In this document: positions 1 to 11,800 of the stretch, piece after piece
Layout of the letters: the number at the start of each line of letters is the position of its first letter
Numbering within the stretch: position 1 is the first letter of the stretch
From: Drosophila miranda
Lineage: Eukaryota > Arthropoda > Insecta > Diptera > Drosophilidae
DNA: 64,000 nucleotides
Assembly (NCBI RefSeq): GCF_003369915.1
Contig: NC_046676.1
Span: forward strand, 14,490,001 to 14,554,000
Direction: 5' to 3'
Translations under genes and position numbers: made by a program
The notes under the pieces: generated by a model
Databases searched by the model: none
The model's input: only the letters and a program-made list of their open reading frames with translations
What the model was told of the DNA's origin: nothing

Positions 1-30
1 TATACTAAATATTCTTCGCTTGCTCCACAG

Positions 31-413
31 AAATGATTTGGAGAGTCTGACGGTGAAACAATTGAAGGAAGTCCTCATGTTGCATCGAGTCGACTACAAA
101 GGCTGTTGTGAGAAACAGGAACTGCTCGATCGAGTGAGCAGGCTCTGGAAGACTATGCGCTCGACACCAGGTGAGAGTACTCTTTGCCTGCTAAACCCGG
201 CGTAACTCTTCTAACATGTATCCACGACCCGTTGCAGCTGTGGAAAAACTGGCTACGGATGAGCTTTGTAAGATTTGCATGGATGCGCCCATTGAGTGCG
301 TATTCCTGGAGTGCGGGCACATGGCCACGTGCACGAAATGTGGCAAAGTGCTGAACGAATGCCCCATTTGCCGACAATATATTGTACGAGTTGTAAGATT
401 CTTTAGGGCATAA
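31..413 (+). CDS. RNF34/rififylin-like RING E3 ubiquitin ligase, last two exons (partial)
   Basis: This is the C-terminal end of an E3 ubiquitin ligase of the RNF34/RFFL family; the 5' part lies left of the window. Exons are 31-170 and 238-413. The acceptor is the CACAG before 31, the intron is 171-237 (GTGAGA to TTGCAG), and the phase-1 junction keeps the frame. The first exon encodes a SAP-like helical segment ([10 protein letters not shown], then [13 protein letters not shown]). The second encodes a C3HC4 RING that starts [18 protein letters not shown] and ends with a CPICRQY motif, followed by about 12 residues and a TAA stop. A RING at the extreme C-terminus with ECGHM spacing is diagnostic of the family, which binds E2 enzymes and ubiquitylates substrates such as caspases and p53-pathway proteins in vertebrates. 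The D. melanogaster counterpart is, from memory, CG17019. Family confidence is high; the symbol is not asserted. Confidence 0.88.
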
Positions 414-1273
414 TTTTGATTTCAATAAGGTTACTGGTATTGTTGTTAGTGGAGATGGGGCCTGGGGGCCGCCCCCCACCTTTGCAGGTCAAAGTGCATC
501 GTCCAGAGATGTACGCCAAGCCCGGGTCCAGGCCCACACCCAAGCCAAGCGGGAGGAATATTTGTTTCCTTTGATTGTACATTGATGCAAGTGCAAGCAG
601 AAATTTGTTTTTATGCTTTACGATTTAGTACGTTGCAAGTATATAGTATACTATATAGCATATACATACGTATGTATATGTATACACACCCCTACCACAG
701 ATACCGCTTTCAAAGTGTATTTATCTATTTGAAATTTGGAAATACTTTTGCTATATATTTAGTTTGTTCTTGTTGTTTGTATAAGAAACGGGAGGTTATC
801 TAGATAAACTAACATTCCTATAAGATGAAAGAAGATTAAATCTATTATTAACAGTTGTGAAACACATCGACGGCTAGTTGCGCAATACATAATTTCAAAT
901 TCGATTGGCATTGAATAAAAAGGCATGCCACACCCCACCCCAGAGATCGCTTCAGATAATCCACCATTATATTGAACTTTTCGAAGACCGATTCTTCGGA
1001 AAGGCAAGCGATATCTCGGGCAAACAGGACCAGATCGGAAAGTAAGAGTCAGACGATCAGCATTCATCTCAATTAAAAAATATAATAGATCGAAAAGACT
1101 AAGAAAATGTGTTAAAATAATAAATAAAACCAAAAATGGTTCTTCGCCGTAAGCGTTACGCTTTCTTATACATTTAGTCGTCATCTGTGCTGCAAGGAAT
1201 TACTGACCATCTCTTTACGTAATGTATCTCCATCGTTTCGAATGGTATGAGTAGATTTTCAAATACAACAGTC
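414..1273. other. 3' flank of the RING gene and intergenic DNA
   Basis: No coding region is supported here. The first part should be the 3' UTR of the RING gene. An AATAAA near 913 is one possible plus-strand poly(A) signal. TA-rich sequence around 645-690 is simple. Open frames of up to 141 codons on the minus strand start at non-ATG codons and have no protein-like composition. Confidence 0.5.
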
Positions 1274-1279
1274 TTTATT
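1274..1279 (-). terminator. sug: Poly(A) signal candidate for sugarbabe
   Basis: TTTATT on the plus strand reads AATAAA on the minus strand, about 105 bases past the sug stop codon. No other candidate is closer. Confidence 0.5.
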
Positions 1280-1383
1280 TTGCAGTTAAGCGGTAGTCTA
1301 CGATTAATGACAAGAGCTAGGATAGCGCAGTGACTAGAGGGTAGGAAGAGAGACAGGTCCAATCAGCGTCAGTTGATTGGAAA

Positions 1384-2672
1384 TTAAATTCGGTGCATGC
1401 GCAGATCGAGCGGGGAGTCCACCTCCATACTCATGTAGTAATCCTCGCTCTGCAGATACGTGTGTTGTCTTTCGTTCAGCCAATAGCTGGAGGAATACTC
1501 CGTCTCTGGCTTGTGCTTCAGCGAGTAGTCGCTGGGCTCATTGCTGGACACATCCAGGTAGTAGCGAGTGGAGGAAGAGGAGGACTCAACGCTGCCCGCG
1601 GGCAGACATGTGTAGGGTGCCGGGGCCTCACTGGCCTCGAGCAGGTAGGGGGCGCGGGTCTGATGGGGCAGGGTCAGGGGCTGACTAGCAATGAGGTGGA
1701 TGCTGTGCTTGAAGGTCTTCACGTGCTTGCGGAGCGAAGAGGGATCTGTGTAGCGCTTCTGGCAGCCAGCCACCTTGCACATATAGGGTTTCTGGGGCGG
1801 AAAAGAAGACGGCCGTTAGTATATTTCCTCGATGCTGTGCGGGCTGTGCGTGACTTACCTCCATCGAGTGTGTCCTTGTGTGTTTGAACCGATCGGAGGA
1901 GTTGGAGTAGGCCTTCTGGCAGCCCTCGAAGCTGCACTTGTATGGCTTCTCTCCCGAATGCGATCGTATGTGAATCTTTAGATTTTCCGCCCTCGAAAAC
2001 GACTTCTCGCACAGATGACAACTGTGTGGCTTCTCCTTGGTGTGGGTGCGCGTGTGGACGAGCATCTTGTAGCGGGCGTTGAACCCCCGCTCGCTGCGCT
2101 GGCATCCCGCCCAGCGGCAGTAGTAGAGGCCGTCTGTCAGGGAGGCAATGGCATGTCTCTGCGTGACGTGTTGGGCCAGAGCTTCCAGTGTTTCGAATAC
2201 CCTGAAAATTTCGAGAAGCGACAACCCAGCGTTAGTCCATGAAAACAGATCAACAGCAATAGATAAATGCTCACCTTTCACACTCCAGCCAGTTGCAAAT
2301 GAAGTCGCTCCCGGCTCCACACTCGCTGCTGCTGCTGCAGGACTTGCTCTCGTCCTGGAACTCCACGGGACTGCGGCACAGGTCGCCTTGGCTGTGCACT
2401 TTCATGATGACGGAGTATGTGCGCTGTGTGGGATGATACTGATCCTCGGCGTGGAAGTCCAAGAGGCCAGGAGCAGGACGTGGCGGTGTAACGGGCGGAG
2501 TGGGGAATCTGATGTGCTGCTGCATCTGCTGTTCCGCTAGCCAGCTGCCGTGGTCCGAATACGGCGCTATGTACGGCGGAGTGTTGTACGGTGTGTAGTA
2601 GCCAGCGGGCGGCTCGTATATCTCCCCGATTCGGCCGCTGTTGAAGATCGACTTTTGTACTACTATATCCAT
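1384..2672 (-). CDS. sug: sugarbabe, GLI-similar C2H2 zinc-finger transcription factor
   Basis: Three exons (2672-2275, 2201-1859, 1791-1384) join in frame to 382 residues, close to the roughly 384 I recall for D. melanogaster sugarbabe. Five tandem GLI/Zic/GLIS-type C2H2 fingers occupy about residues 125-275. Finger 1 (CNWLEC) spans the first junction. The others begin [20 protein letters not shown] and CKVAGC, with HTRTH and GEKPY-type linkers. The N-terminus is Pro/Tyr rich ([14 protein letters not shown]). The C-terminal tail is Ser/Glu rich with [13 protein letters not shown] at the end. The start is the ATG at 2672, the first in frame. Sugarbabe is a nuclear factor induced by dietary sugar downstream of Mondo/Mlx that adjusts lipid and carbohydrate metabolism (established knowledge). 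The finger number and length favour sug over lame duck, the other fly member of this group, which is much longer. Confidence 0.87.
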
Positions 2673-5486
2673 TCTGATGTCTGATTAGCTCTAGTAGGGG
2701 ATAGCTATTCGTTTCTCGGGTTTTTCTTGCTATGTGGCTTGCTGGTGGCGAGGCGCTCGCTAACGCGTTTCCCAAACGAATGAGGCGCTCGCCTGCAGAC
2801 ATTCGTGTAATATTCGAAACTTGGCTCCCGATAAGGGCACCCAGACGGAGGCTCTTATCAGCCGAAGGCTGCAGACGGGCCAGGGGTGGGCTGGCCCGGG
2901 GGGTGGCGGTGGCAATCGGAACCAAAACAGCTCCGCGCCGCGCCCGGCTGAGGGGCAGGTGCGTTGTGCGTGGGGACATGTCGGGAAAAATCCATTGAGG
3001 CAAGTGGATCTGGGGCAAAGGCACACACTACGTGAGTGTAGCGTCGTGTCCAATAGTTCTGATTGGTCTGGAGGACGCATGAGAGGGGAGGAGCTCTGGG
3101 GTTCGGTCCGCTTATCAACGCACAAGTGGAAACCCAGCGACGGGTCTGGTGGGCTACATGTGTGTGCCCGATGATCAGCCCGCAATGAGGCTCGAGCTCT
3201 TTGGGGGGCAAGCGTTATCGCCCCGACTCTACTCGACTCGTCTGTCTGAATTGCACTTCGTACCCGAAAGCGAATTCCCCGTCAGCCTGCTAGCAGCCCC
3301 ATCCCATCCCATCCCCCCACCCCGCACCCCCCATCACGAGTCCAGGTGCCAGCTGTGTCCGTGTGTGTAATACATGTGTGTGCACCACTCTGCTACGCTT
3401 TGATAAAGCTGGCGCAGTCACCGTCGCGTCGCACGGTTATCTCACGGCGAGTCAGCAAGTGCCGCCACATGCCGTTTCATATCTTCCGCCCGCTGGCGGA
3501 ATCGGAATCGGCCAAGCTTCTGCGCCATGACGTGAATGGAACGACGGCCCGCTCGCGGCAAACGGGAATCGTCTGCGTCTATTCTTAAGGCCAAAACGTG
3601 TATGCAGCCAGGGGTGCCGACGGGCCGAGCGATACCGACGCTCTGCTGGGTGCAGGTTCTCTTATCACGCTATCAGGAGCTGTCTGGCGAGTTAGTGAAT
3701 CACGGGCAACCTTCGCTCTACCTTACAGCTAACGTCCGCATCCCAAGGCCTGCACGGGCCAACGAGTGGGGTCTCTGCATTACATAAACTACACGATAAG
3801 CCGTTGCCACTATCAGCAATGTAACGACCGCTAATTCAGCAACAGGTGTACTCATTGCCACTCCTATACTCCCCGCTCGATCGAAAATCAAACCCAAATG
3901 GGGGGGCGATTCGAGGGGATCATGATTTATAAATAGATAGAGGCATCAGCCCACGGACTGCTTCTGCTGCCGCTGCTGGCTCGCGGAGAAAGTACGATTT
4001 AAGTACAGTTGCGCGCAATGAGACTAGTTCAGAGCTCGGCTCGGCCTTGGGGCTCGGATGTCTGTGTATAATCTATTCGCTTGCCAAAGACAGCAGCCGA
4101 TGAAGGACCCCAGGCGCAACCTAATTTTATGTTTGGCATGCGTTTGACGGTCATATAATCGTCCAAGTATCATCAGAATGGAAGCGGCCCGGCGGTGACA
4201 AAACAAAAATCCGGATTTTCTGACTTCGATTCTGAACTTTGTATGGCGCGAGCGGCGGATGATAAGGAACGTTCGACGAGCAGTTGTTCCAGTCGTAGGT
4301 CGCCCAGTCCTCCCCTTCCCTCCACCTCCTCCCGGCACATATGTGGTATGTACATAGTATGCACACACACATCACTCACCCCCCCCTAGGACCCACCTAG
4401 AGTCCATCGACTAGGGGCGGGGCTGATAAGACTGCCGCTTTTGTAGTAAAAGGAACAAAAAAAAAGCACACACACGTTTGCGAATTTCGGTTGGGGAGCG
4501 ATTGCAGGAGCGTGTGTGGTGCGCCTGTTAATTTTCCGTGGTTCGAATCTGAACGTAAATAAAAACAAAATCGGACCGCCAGAACGAATGGGTGGGGGGG
4601 ATAGGGGAAGGGCAGCCAGACACTCGAAGCCGGGATGCGGGACTGGATCCAGTTCGATCTGGTTGCGATTCCGGGCAACGGGATGATGGACAATATTTCT
4701 ATCAAATTAACAACACTCGACTGATAACGAACGAGATGGGGTCTGGAGGGCTGGCAAAGGTGATTTCGGGTGCCGATAAGCCCCATACAACGAGATCGGA
4801 ACGAGCCGGGGATTGGTTCTAAGATTCCAATCGAGACTCTGGGGCGTGTGCTCAAGTCGGGTTTATCTTGAAGATGCACGTCCCGAGGCGTGCGGAGACA
4901 GCCGCTCCAATGCTCCAAGTCATGTGGACATTGTTGACTGCCATTATCTTGTCGCGACGGTGGCGGTGCTGGCGACGCTGGCAGCGGTGGACCCACTGCG
5001 AGCTGATATGGTTACTGCAGAGTCCAATAGATGGCTAATTGCTTTGTTGCTGACAACGACAGACTTCCAAAGTCCATGATCCAGCCAGCTGCCCGGGACT
5101 CCAGCCCTCCAGACTCATCCAACTCCGAATGGGGGAAGTTTGCATGCAGCAGGAGCATGGAAATACGAGTATAGGCGATTCTGATCTATTATATAAGGTA
5201 TATACCTTATCGACCAACAACATCACCAGACAGTCTGATATGGCGAACAAGTTAGAAAAAATCATTCCAGACATTCGTGGGAGCCCATAGCCAGCCGCCA
5301 GACCTTCCGGCAGTGACGCTATTTATATATACAATTGGTGTTGCTATTTAGGTGCGATATGCTATTGTTTCTGCCGCTGATACGGCTGACAATATCTCGT
5401 CTAGACTGGGCCTTATGAAGTCCCCAATTGTTGAAGTTTAACGGAAAAGTTTTAATAACACATACATTTGTATTTTGTACACCCCA
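2673..5486. other. Upstream/intergenic region of sugarbabe
   Basis: No gene is recognised in this 2.8 kb. It should contain the sug promoter, 5' UTR and control elements. GC-rich stretches lie at 2730-3200 and 3290-3340. Several short frames open on both strands, but none has protein-like composition or matches a family. GATAAG-type sites (for example TTATCA near 3110 and 3660) are frequent and would suit gut or fat-body regulation, but this is only suggestive. Confidence 0.4.
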
Positions 5487-6034
5487 CCATAGCACATTGG
5501 GCCAGACGGTCGATATTCTGGCATAAATTTAAAAAGTCAAAACTTTCATGGAAACGTTATCCTAATGCATACCCTGGCTAGAAACTTTGCATTTATATTT
5601 TTTATTTTAGCGCTAAAAGATTTGCAGCCTTTCAAAGTCAGATGTTCGATCTTCTACGATCGGCAGGAGTTCAAAAAGCGGGAAACTTTCTCAAGTTTTT
5701 GTTAGTAGGAAAAGGCCGGAGTATGAAGAATGTATAAATGAAAAAGTATATTTTAACTAATGCATTTTGTAAATTGGCCAGAGTTTTTCTAAGAAAAGCT
5801 GCTCGATATTTGATATTTCCGCTGTTGTGAGATCTATATTTTAGTCGCTGCAGTTTAAATTGAAAAATTGTACATATAACGTACGGGCGGTAGGGGTGGG
5901 CGTGGTCGGATCGGTCTGAAATTTATCTCAGTTCTCATACATAAAGATACAATCAAATGTACCTAGTTTCTGGTCTCTAAGCTAATTTTTCGAATTTATG
6001 CGAAAATTTCGGCTGCCTGGCCCAATGTGCATGG
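5487..6034. mobile_element. Non-coding inverted-repeat element (MITE-like), about 548 bp
   Basis: The left end reads CCATAGCACATTGGGCCAG (5487-5505). The reverse complement of the right end (6016-6034) reads CCATGCACATTGGGCCAG, which is the same apart from one base missing, and a few further bases match inside. The interior is AT rich, contains no long frame, and has a GGGGTGGGCGTGGTCGG stretch near 5893. Near-perfect terminal inverted repeats about 20 bp long around a 0.5 kb non-coding core are typical of a miniature inverted-repeat element or foldback derivative. I cannot name the family. Target-site duplications are not obvious. Confidence 0.6.
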
Positions 6035-6817
6035 CAGGAATGGATCCAACAACTACTACGCAAAGCCGCTGGGGTCTTTTATTTTTATATATTTTGTGGT
6101 AGGAATTCTTGAAGGGGGTAATTTAGCCACCAGGGCTTATCACACGACGTCGATTTCTGACAGTCAGGCAGGAAGTGAAACTTAAACTTTTCGTTACGAG
6201 TGGATGATAGCTTATGTAGCTATCCAACCAAATCTGTGCCTTTGTTGGACAGGTCACTAGCCACAGCCACTAGCAAGTATAGGAAGGTGGACAATATAGG
6301 ACTGCTGAATGACTTGGCAATCAACATTAACTGTGCAGACCAACTGGCCTTGACTTTGCACGGCGGCAACGAGATTCAACCGTGAACAGACCTGATCATG
6401 AGTACGGCATGCGACCGCGCACAGCCACAGCGTGTGAACTCGGCCTTACACAGAAACACTATCACGGCACAATTGATTGCAGAGTGGCCCACAGGCAGAA
6501 TGAACGAATGTAAACTTACTTTTTTGGGTAATAAATTTATTAGACTAAATAATTCTGTTGTTCTTTTAAAATTCGCGCTCACTCGACCGACGCGTGTCGC
6601 GCGGGCTGTGCTGTTGTCGTCGTCTGAGCGGAGAATGGAGTTCGGTTCGGCGAGAGAGTGGCGTCCGTGGGGTCGTCAGCAATCACCAAAATAAACGCAC
6701 CCAACGCCTGTGACCCCCACACGGCGCAGTGTCATCAGTTGCCGGCTATGCCTATGAACCATAAATAAATATTGCTGCAGTTTAATTTTAATCACAGCCA
6801 TACATACAGATACAGGC
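6035..6817. other. Intergenic, with possible degraded retroelement sequence
   Basis: A GC-rich stretch at 6575-6720 (GACGCGTGTCGCGCGGGC core) followed by a CATAAATAAATATT tail has an LTR-like look, but I could not find paired TG...CA ends. A 61-codon frame at 6200-6385 starts at GTG and has fairly protein-like composition. It has no recognisable motif. The right-hand part should include the 3' UTR of the chaperone gene; a minus-strand AATAAA lies at 6536-6541. Confidence 0.35.
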
Positions 6818-7264
6818 CTATACGAAATGATCCAGATTGCTCTGCATGTAGGTGACGAGCGATTTTTCGAACAACGGAGTCAACAGACGATCTCCTCCAA
6901 TGTTTAAGCTCACGAAGAACTGGCGGCCGTAGCGCTTGCTCAGCTTGGCGGCCAGAACAGATGACTCAGTTTGGCCGTATCCGCCCATAAGGGTCAAGGA
7001 AAGTGCATCGCTTTTGGTGGAGTCGCGTGCGGGCATGCCCACAGCCAGCTCATCGAAGACCTCATTTTCCTTTGAATTGACAATCAGCATTGTGCTGCCA
7101 TTCATCTTGAGGGCCCGCAGTATAAACTCTGCAGTCCCATTTTCCAATACGGCCATGTGTGAGGTGAACAATGCATTTTCACCGGCGTCCTGCTTATGGC
7201 CATTCAGCTGGACATGACCGGCATCTCCGGCTGCTGCTGGGTCCGAAATATTAAGATTCTCCAT
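6818..7264 (-). CDS. Proteasome assembly chaperone 4-like protein (PSMG4/PAC4 family)
   Basis: An intronless 148-codon gene starting at the ATG at 7264. The C-terminal half (about residues 85-148) has the PSMG4 pattern: a central strand with LSLTLMGGYGQTESSVLAAK, then LSKRYGRQFFVSLNIG, then an LFEKSLVTYMQSNLDHF helix at the very end. In human PAC4 the equivalent segments are a small-residue turn, KQVFVSYNL and a final ENRIKEEM helix. PAC3-PAC4 heterodimers guide alpha-ring assembly of the 20S proteasome in the cytosol (established for the family). The first 35 residues are low complexity and probably disordered. A promoter-like block lies about 100 bp upstream at the edge of a dispersed repeat. 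The family call rests on pattern memory; a structural comparison would settle it. No symbol is given. Confidence 0.65.
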   Translation of the reverse strand: MENLNISDPAAAGDAGHVQLNGHKQDAGENALFTSHMAVLENGTAEFILRALKMNGSTMLIVNSKENEVFDELAVGMPARDSTKSDALSLTLMGGYGQTESSVLAAKLSKRYGRQFFVSLNIGGDRLLTPLFEKSLVTYMQSNLDHFV

Positions 7265-7360
7265 CGCTCCAACTCCAACTTTCTGTGTTTGGCTATGTTT
7301 AAAATCAATTTATAATAAAAATGTCACTTTAAAAAAGGTAAACAGAATGAAATTTGGCCT

Positions 7361-7450
7361 GTGGACTTATCGCTAAAATATACCGTCCGACCCTCAGAAA
7401 TACACAAAAATATGCCGACTCATTATAAAAATATACCGTAATATACTGAA
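7361..7450 (-). promoter_or_regulatory. Candidate core-promoter block upstream of the PSMG4-like gene
   Basis: Read on the minus strand this block has a series of GGTATATTTT-type words (Drosophila core-promoter motif 6 is KTYRGTATWTTT) followed by TTAGCGATAAG, a degraded DRE. It ends about 97 bp before the ATG at 7264. The same block, better preserved, is at 27213-27320 before the zinc-finger gene. It also forms the left edge of a dispersed repeat. Confidence 0.5.
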
Positions 7451-7882
7451 GAATTCAAGATCTACTATACATATTCCTCGTTTTTGATATTCCTTCAAGT
7501 ATTACTAGCTAGATAGATCTCTCAGCCCAGCCCACATAATTTTATCCACTTGACTGGTTTATTTTAAATACCTGCTTTTATTGGAAAACAAAAAAAAACA
7601 GTCGCAATGTTGTCTGGTTATTGATGACTTGTTGCTTATCAACCGGAGTATGGACATTTGTATACCCTATTTAATTTAGGGATACTGTTTTCCAAACTGT
7701 TTTTAAAACGTAATTAATACAGAAATTTTCTCTAATTGATATGCTTTCGACGTTTCCTGTATATCCTGATCCCGATACTCATTGCAAAATATCGTTGAAA
7801 TACCTTTGAAACAGGGACTGACTAGTTTCTGCATTAATTAGAGCCGCAATTCCATAATATCCTTTTCCCTAGGGTATGCCGA
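7362..7882 (+). repeat. Dispersed AT-rich repeat, copy R1
   Basis: This non-coding unit shares an ordered set of words with copies at 19596-20232, 20617-21245 and 27236-28095. The set is TACCGTCCGACCCTCAGAAA, then CATATTCCTCGTTTTTGAT, then TGCTTTTATTG, then TTGTATACCCTATTT, then CAAAATATCGTTGAAATA, then TTTCTGCATTAATTAGAGCC. R1 runs to about TTCCCTAGGGTATG. The ordered, diverged blocks and lack of coding resemble the DINE-1/SGM class of Helitron-like fly repeats. That class assignment is inference. Confidence 0.7.
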
Positions 7883-8846
7883 ATGTTCCGTATCCCGCGG
7901 ACATGTAGAGCAAAAATTAAAAAAAACCTGCGTATGGAATTTGTATTACCCTTTGTCTATGAATTATTGATGAATTTAAAAAATATCACACTGATTTCGG
8001 CGTGGGAAAACAGTGCTGGAAAGCATTTGAAAGCTGACCAGTTAATCCATTCGATAGGCCGCCACAGCATTGCAGTCACATTGGCGCCAAATGCCCAGTC
8101 CAGTTTAAATTTAATTTAAATTTATAAACGAGAAAAGACAAAGTTTTGCCGTTCGCAGTGTCGGTTGCATTTTTATTAGAGCTCTTATTAATGTCGGCAG
8201 ATTTTTATAGATTTTTTTTGTTAGGTTAAAATACATATGTACGATATTTTGTTCACAATTACAATCAGATTTTATAGTTTCGCATCTACTGCACATATCT
8301 ACTGATTTTTATATTTTTAGCGTTGTTTGATTTGAACTACTTAAGGTGGATACAAAAACGAATAGATGTGCGAGTGGCAATTGAATAGAGATAACAAAAA
8401 AGGGGGAATATATTATTCGATAGATCAGTTCTCAGTTCCGGTTGAGTCAAGATTTACTAATTGTAAATAAAAAATGTATTGTATATATGCGTTCGTGACT
8501 TGAAATGTCAATTAAAATCTACTTCTTTCGTTTGCGTTTATATTTCGTGGAATAATATTCTATACGTTTGCGTCTATTGCGTTTTATTTGTTGATACTAA
8601 GTTGTTAATTGTTTGCATTTTTTGAATATTAAATAATTTTGATTAACTTGTGGGTTCTTCTACTATAATTTGACTAAGATTTGCAACCGCGATTCCAAGC
8701 TTTCATTTTCATCCTGCTGAGTTTATCTTTTGTTTTGTTTTTTTTTTGTTAGGGCGTTTTCTTTGTTCTTTTTTTCATGTAATCAATTTGTGAATATAAA
8801 TTAATGTGATATACAATAGAGTTGTTGTTATTGGGGGCGGTGCTTC
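7883..8846 (-). other. Probable NAT1 3' untranslated region and flank
   Basis: AT-rich, non-coding sequence directly past the NAT1 stop. Several TTTATT words (for example near 8173 and 8576) give AATAAA on the minus strand and could serve as alternative poly(A) signals. T-rich runs near 8205-8220 and 8735-8750 read as A-rich in the transcript. The left boundary of the transcript cannot be seen. Confidence 0.45.
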
Positions 8847-11800
8847 TTAATCCTCATCGTCCTCGGATTCGGCTTCTTGTAGCCAAGTCAGCCAGGCGTT
8901 CACTTGGAACAGAGCGGATCCTTTGCCTGGATATTTGTCGGAAATCTCCTCCTTCCAAGAGACGAATGCTTCCTCCTCGATGATTTCAGACTCGTACAGA
9001 TATTTGAACCAACGGCACAGCATGCCTAAAGCGGACAAAGCAAATGGTTAGGGGGCAACTCTTGGAGCAAATGGGAATGAAAGTAGTCCGTTCTTCATCG
9101 ACTTACCCTTGGGGAAATTCTCGTTAAAGCAGAACGCCTGCAAGGCATACAACGCGATCAGTTGCAGTTCGTTTTGCCCAAGGAAGGTCTGCAGCATCTG
9201 ACTATAGTTCTCCAGCAGTTGCTGCTCCTTCTGGGTAACGGATTTCTCCGGAGCTTCCTTTGGATCCAGATTGGGGGCCAGTGTCGTCTCCTTGGTTATA
9301 TACTTCACCACTACGGTCATGAGGGACTGAATAAAGCCGGGGTCCTTGTAGTACTTGTTGTCCACATTCGATTTGATCCACTTATAGAAGTTGGTCGGAC
9401 TGGGATCGGCCAGCAACTGCTTCATCATCTCGGCCTGCACTTTCAACAACGGATAAAGGAAGGAAAGATTGCGATCCTCGAGTATTTCGGCCAGTCTCTC
9501 CTTGTTACGATCAACCTCTGGCAGACTGTTCATCAGGTCAATTTTACTTGCTCGGAACTTCTCCTCCAAGGCCTCCTTGCCAATGCTCTTATGCAGCTGC
9601 TGCAGCACCAAGAGGAAAAGCGGGAAGTGCTGTCCATTGTCCGTGTAGTTGGCGATGTCGTTCAGCTTCAGCAGAGCTGGCTCGCATACGGCCTTGCTCA
9701 GGACGCTCGCCACGAGGGCCGTGATCCTCGGATTGAGAGCTTCGCGCTCGTTCATCTTGTTGACCAACTGCTTGAAGACCTCCACTACAATGTTCGGCTT
9801 GATGCTCGACTGTTTGCGTAATGTCTGCAAGAAGCGCACGATGCGCTCCAAGTAGACATCATTCACACGGTCCAACACATCCATCAGCAAGTTCGTGCAC
9901 ACATCCTTCAGGGACTTCTCGGGCAGTTTCAGCTCGAGGAATCCCTCAGCTAGCTCAGTGAATCGGTCAGATTTGAGGGAGGGTATTGGTGTTTCCCCTT
10001 CCTGCTCTGCAGCTGGCGCTGGAGCTTCGACCTCTGTCTCCTCATCCTTTGGCTCCTCGTCGTAGAAGAACTTCTCCTTGAAGTAGAGGGTGGCTTTCTT
10101 GCCGTGTTCCTCCTTGCTGGTATACTTATCCTTCTTCTGCTGCTTGGCCGAGCCATTGCCTGATGGTGTGCTAGGTCTCTCCACGGAACCACTCTTCGGT
10201 TGTTGCTGTTCTTTGCCGTCGTTCGAAGACTTTGAGGATTGGCCGTCCGCGCTCTGCTCATCTAATTTCTCCCGCGAGCCACCCGAGCTGAAGTTGGGCG
10301 ACGATGAGGTCGCCTTAAGGGTCTTCTCTTGCTGAACTCCGTGGAGTGTCTTGTTATCCGCGTATTCCGCAGACGGGGTGGACGATGGACGTGTGGGATT
10401 CGTCAGATGGGATGTGGGAGTACCCAGCAATGGATAGTGGGAATTGGATAGCTGTCCCTGGTCCTTGCCCTGGCTGCTGTTGGGTGGCGTCGACATGGGC
10501 AACGTGGCTGGGAACTTCTGGTTTTGGTTGGCCGCTCGGAAAAGCAAGGAGTTGGCCGCCGGGCGCATTTGCAAGTTCTCCACCGCATCCTGGTTCGTGG
10601 TGATCAAATTGCGCTTGAAACGCGGCGCTAGCTCCTTGCTGCCCAGCAGCTGATTACCGCCATATTGTCCGTCGTTGCGGTCCCTGTCCCGGTCGTTGTT
10701 CCTGCGCGAATCATCCCGATCTCGGTCCCGGTTACCAGATGACCCTCCTCCGCCATTTCCTCCACCGTTCTGGTTGTGCTTGTTGTAGCGATTGTTGTAG
10801 TTTCCGCCGCCGCCGCCGCCGCTGCCGCCGCCTCCGTTCTGGTCGCGATTGCGGTCGCCGCGATTGTTGTACTGGCGATTATCGCGATCTCGGTCCCGAT
10901 TCGAGCTGGTGGCGAACCTGGAAAAGAGCATTTATTAGGTATATATTCATCCATCGAAACTAGATGGATTGCTGGAAGTCGGAAAGTCTCTACTTACGGG
11001 GACACAATGGGAGAGGATCCGGTGACACTTAGCCCGCTGAACATATCATTATAGCCAGGCTGGATATTCAAGTGGAATCGGTTCATCCAGCTGTCGGAAT
11101 CGCGATCGTTGTTGCGCATATCGCGATTGCGATTGGGGAAGGGGGTGCGTATGATAGAGTCGTCGTCCGAGCGTATTTGCTTTATGGGGACGGGTCCCTC
11201 GGCGGTACCAACCTTGCGTGGAATCCAATGGTTCAGTCGCAGCTCGATGACATCCTTTAGCATGAAGCGTATCCTTGGTGGATATTCAGTTGACTTTGAT
11301 CGACGTTCCAACGTCTCGAAGTACTGATTCATCAGCTCTTTGCCCTGTTCTGAATCCAGATTCTTGCCGCAAGTCTTGAGCAACTGAGCCAGGCATTCCA
11401 TGTCCTCGCACATTTCCTGCGCACCGGCCGTACGCTTCTTCTTCTTGTCCAGTAGCTCCATGATGCACTGATGCAGCACGGTCTTCGACAGCATGTCGAG
11501 CTTGTTGAGCTCCCCAATAAATTTAACGTTGCCGAGCATGCGCTGCTTCGCCAGGTGGCGGCGTTCCTCCTCGTCGGCCTCATTTTCTGGCGGCGGTCTG
11601 CTGTTGTCGTTCTCGTCACGCTTCAGACGATTGTTAAACTTGTCGCGACAGACGGCGATCAGGAGTCGCAGGAAAGTGCAAGAGTTGTTTGGTTCCTTAT
11701 CAAACGATGGTGCTTCCTCGGACAGGCGCTTGCACAGCTGTGCGTACATAGACGAGTACTTGGGCTCATCCAATGCCTTGTCAAAGATCAGCAAGATCAC

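Noticed and set aside
759-1184. 141-codon minus-strand frame
   Set aside because: Non-ATG start, and a product resembling translated AT-rich UTR.
4536-4560. GTGGTTCGAATCTG, tRNA T-loop-like
   Set aside because: No matching acceptor stem, anticodon arm or A-box within 80 bases.
6200-6385. 61-codon protein-like frame
   Set aside because: GTG start, no motif, no splice or promoter support.
10090-10963. Several plus-strand frames across NAT1
   Set aside because: Antisense shadows of the NAT1 coding exons.
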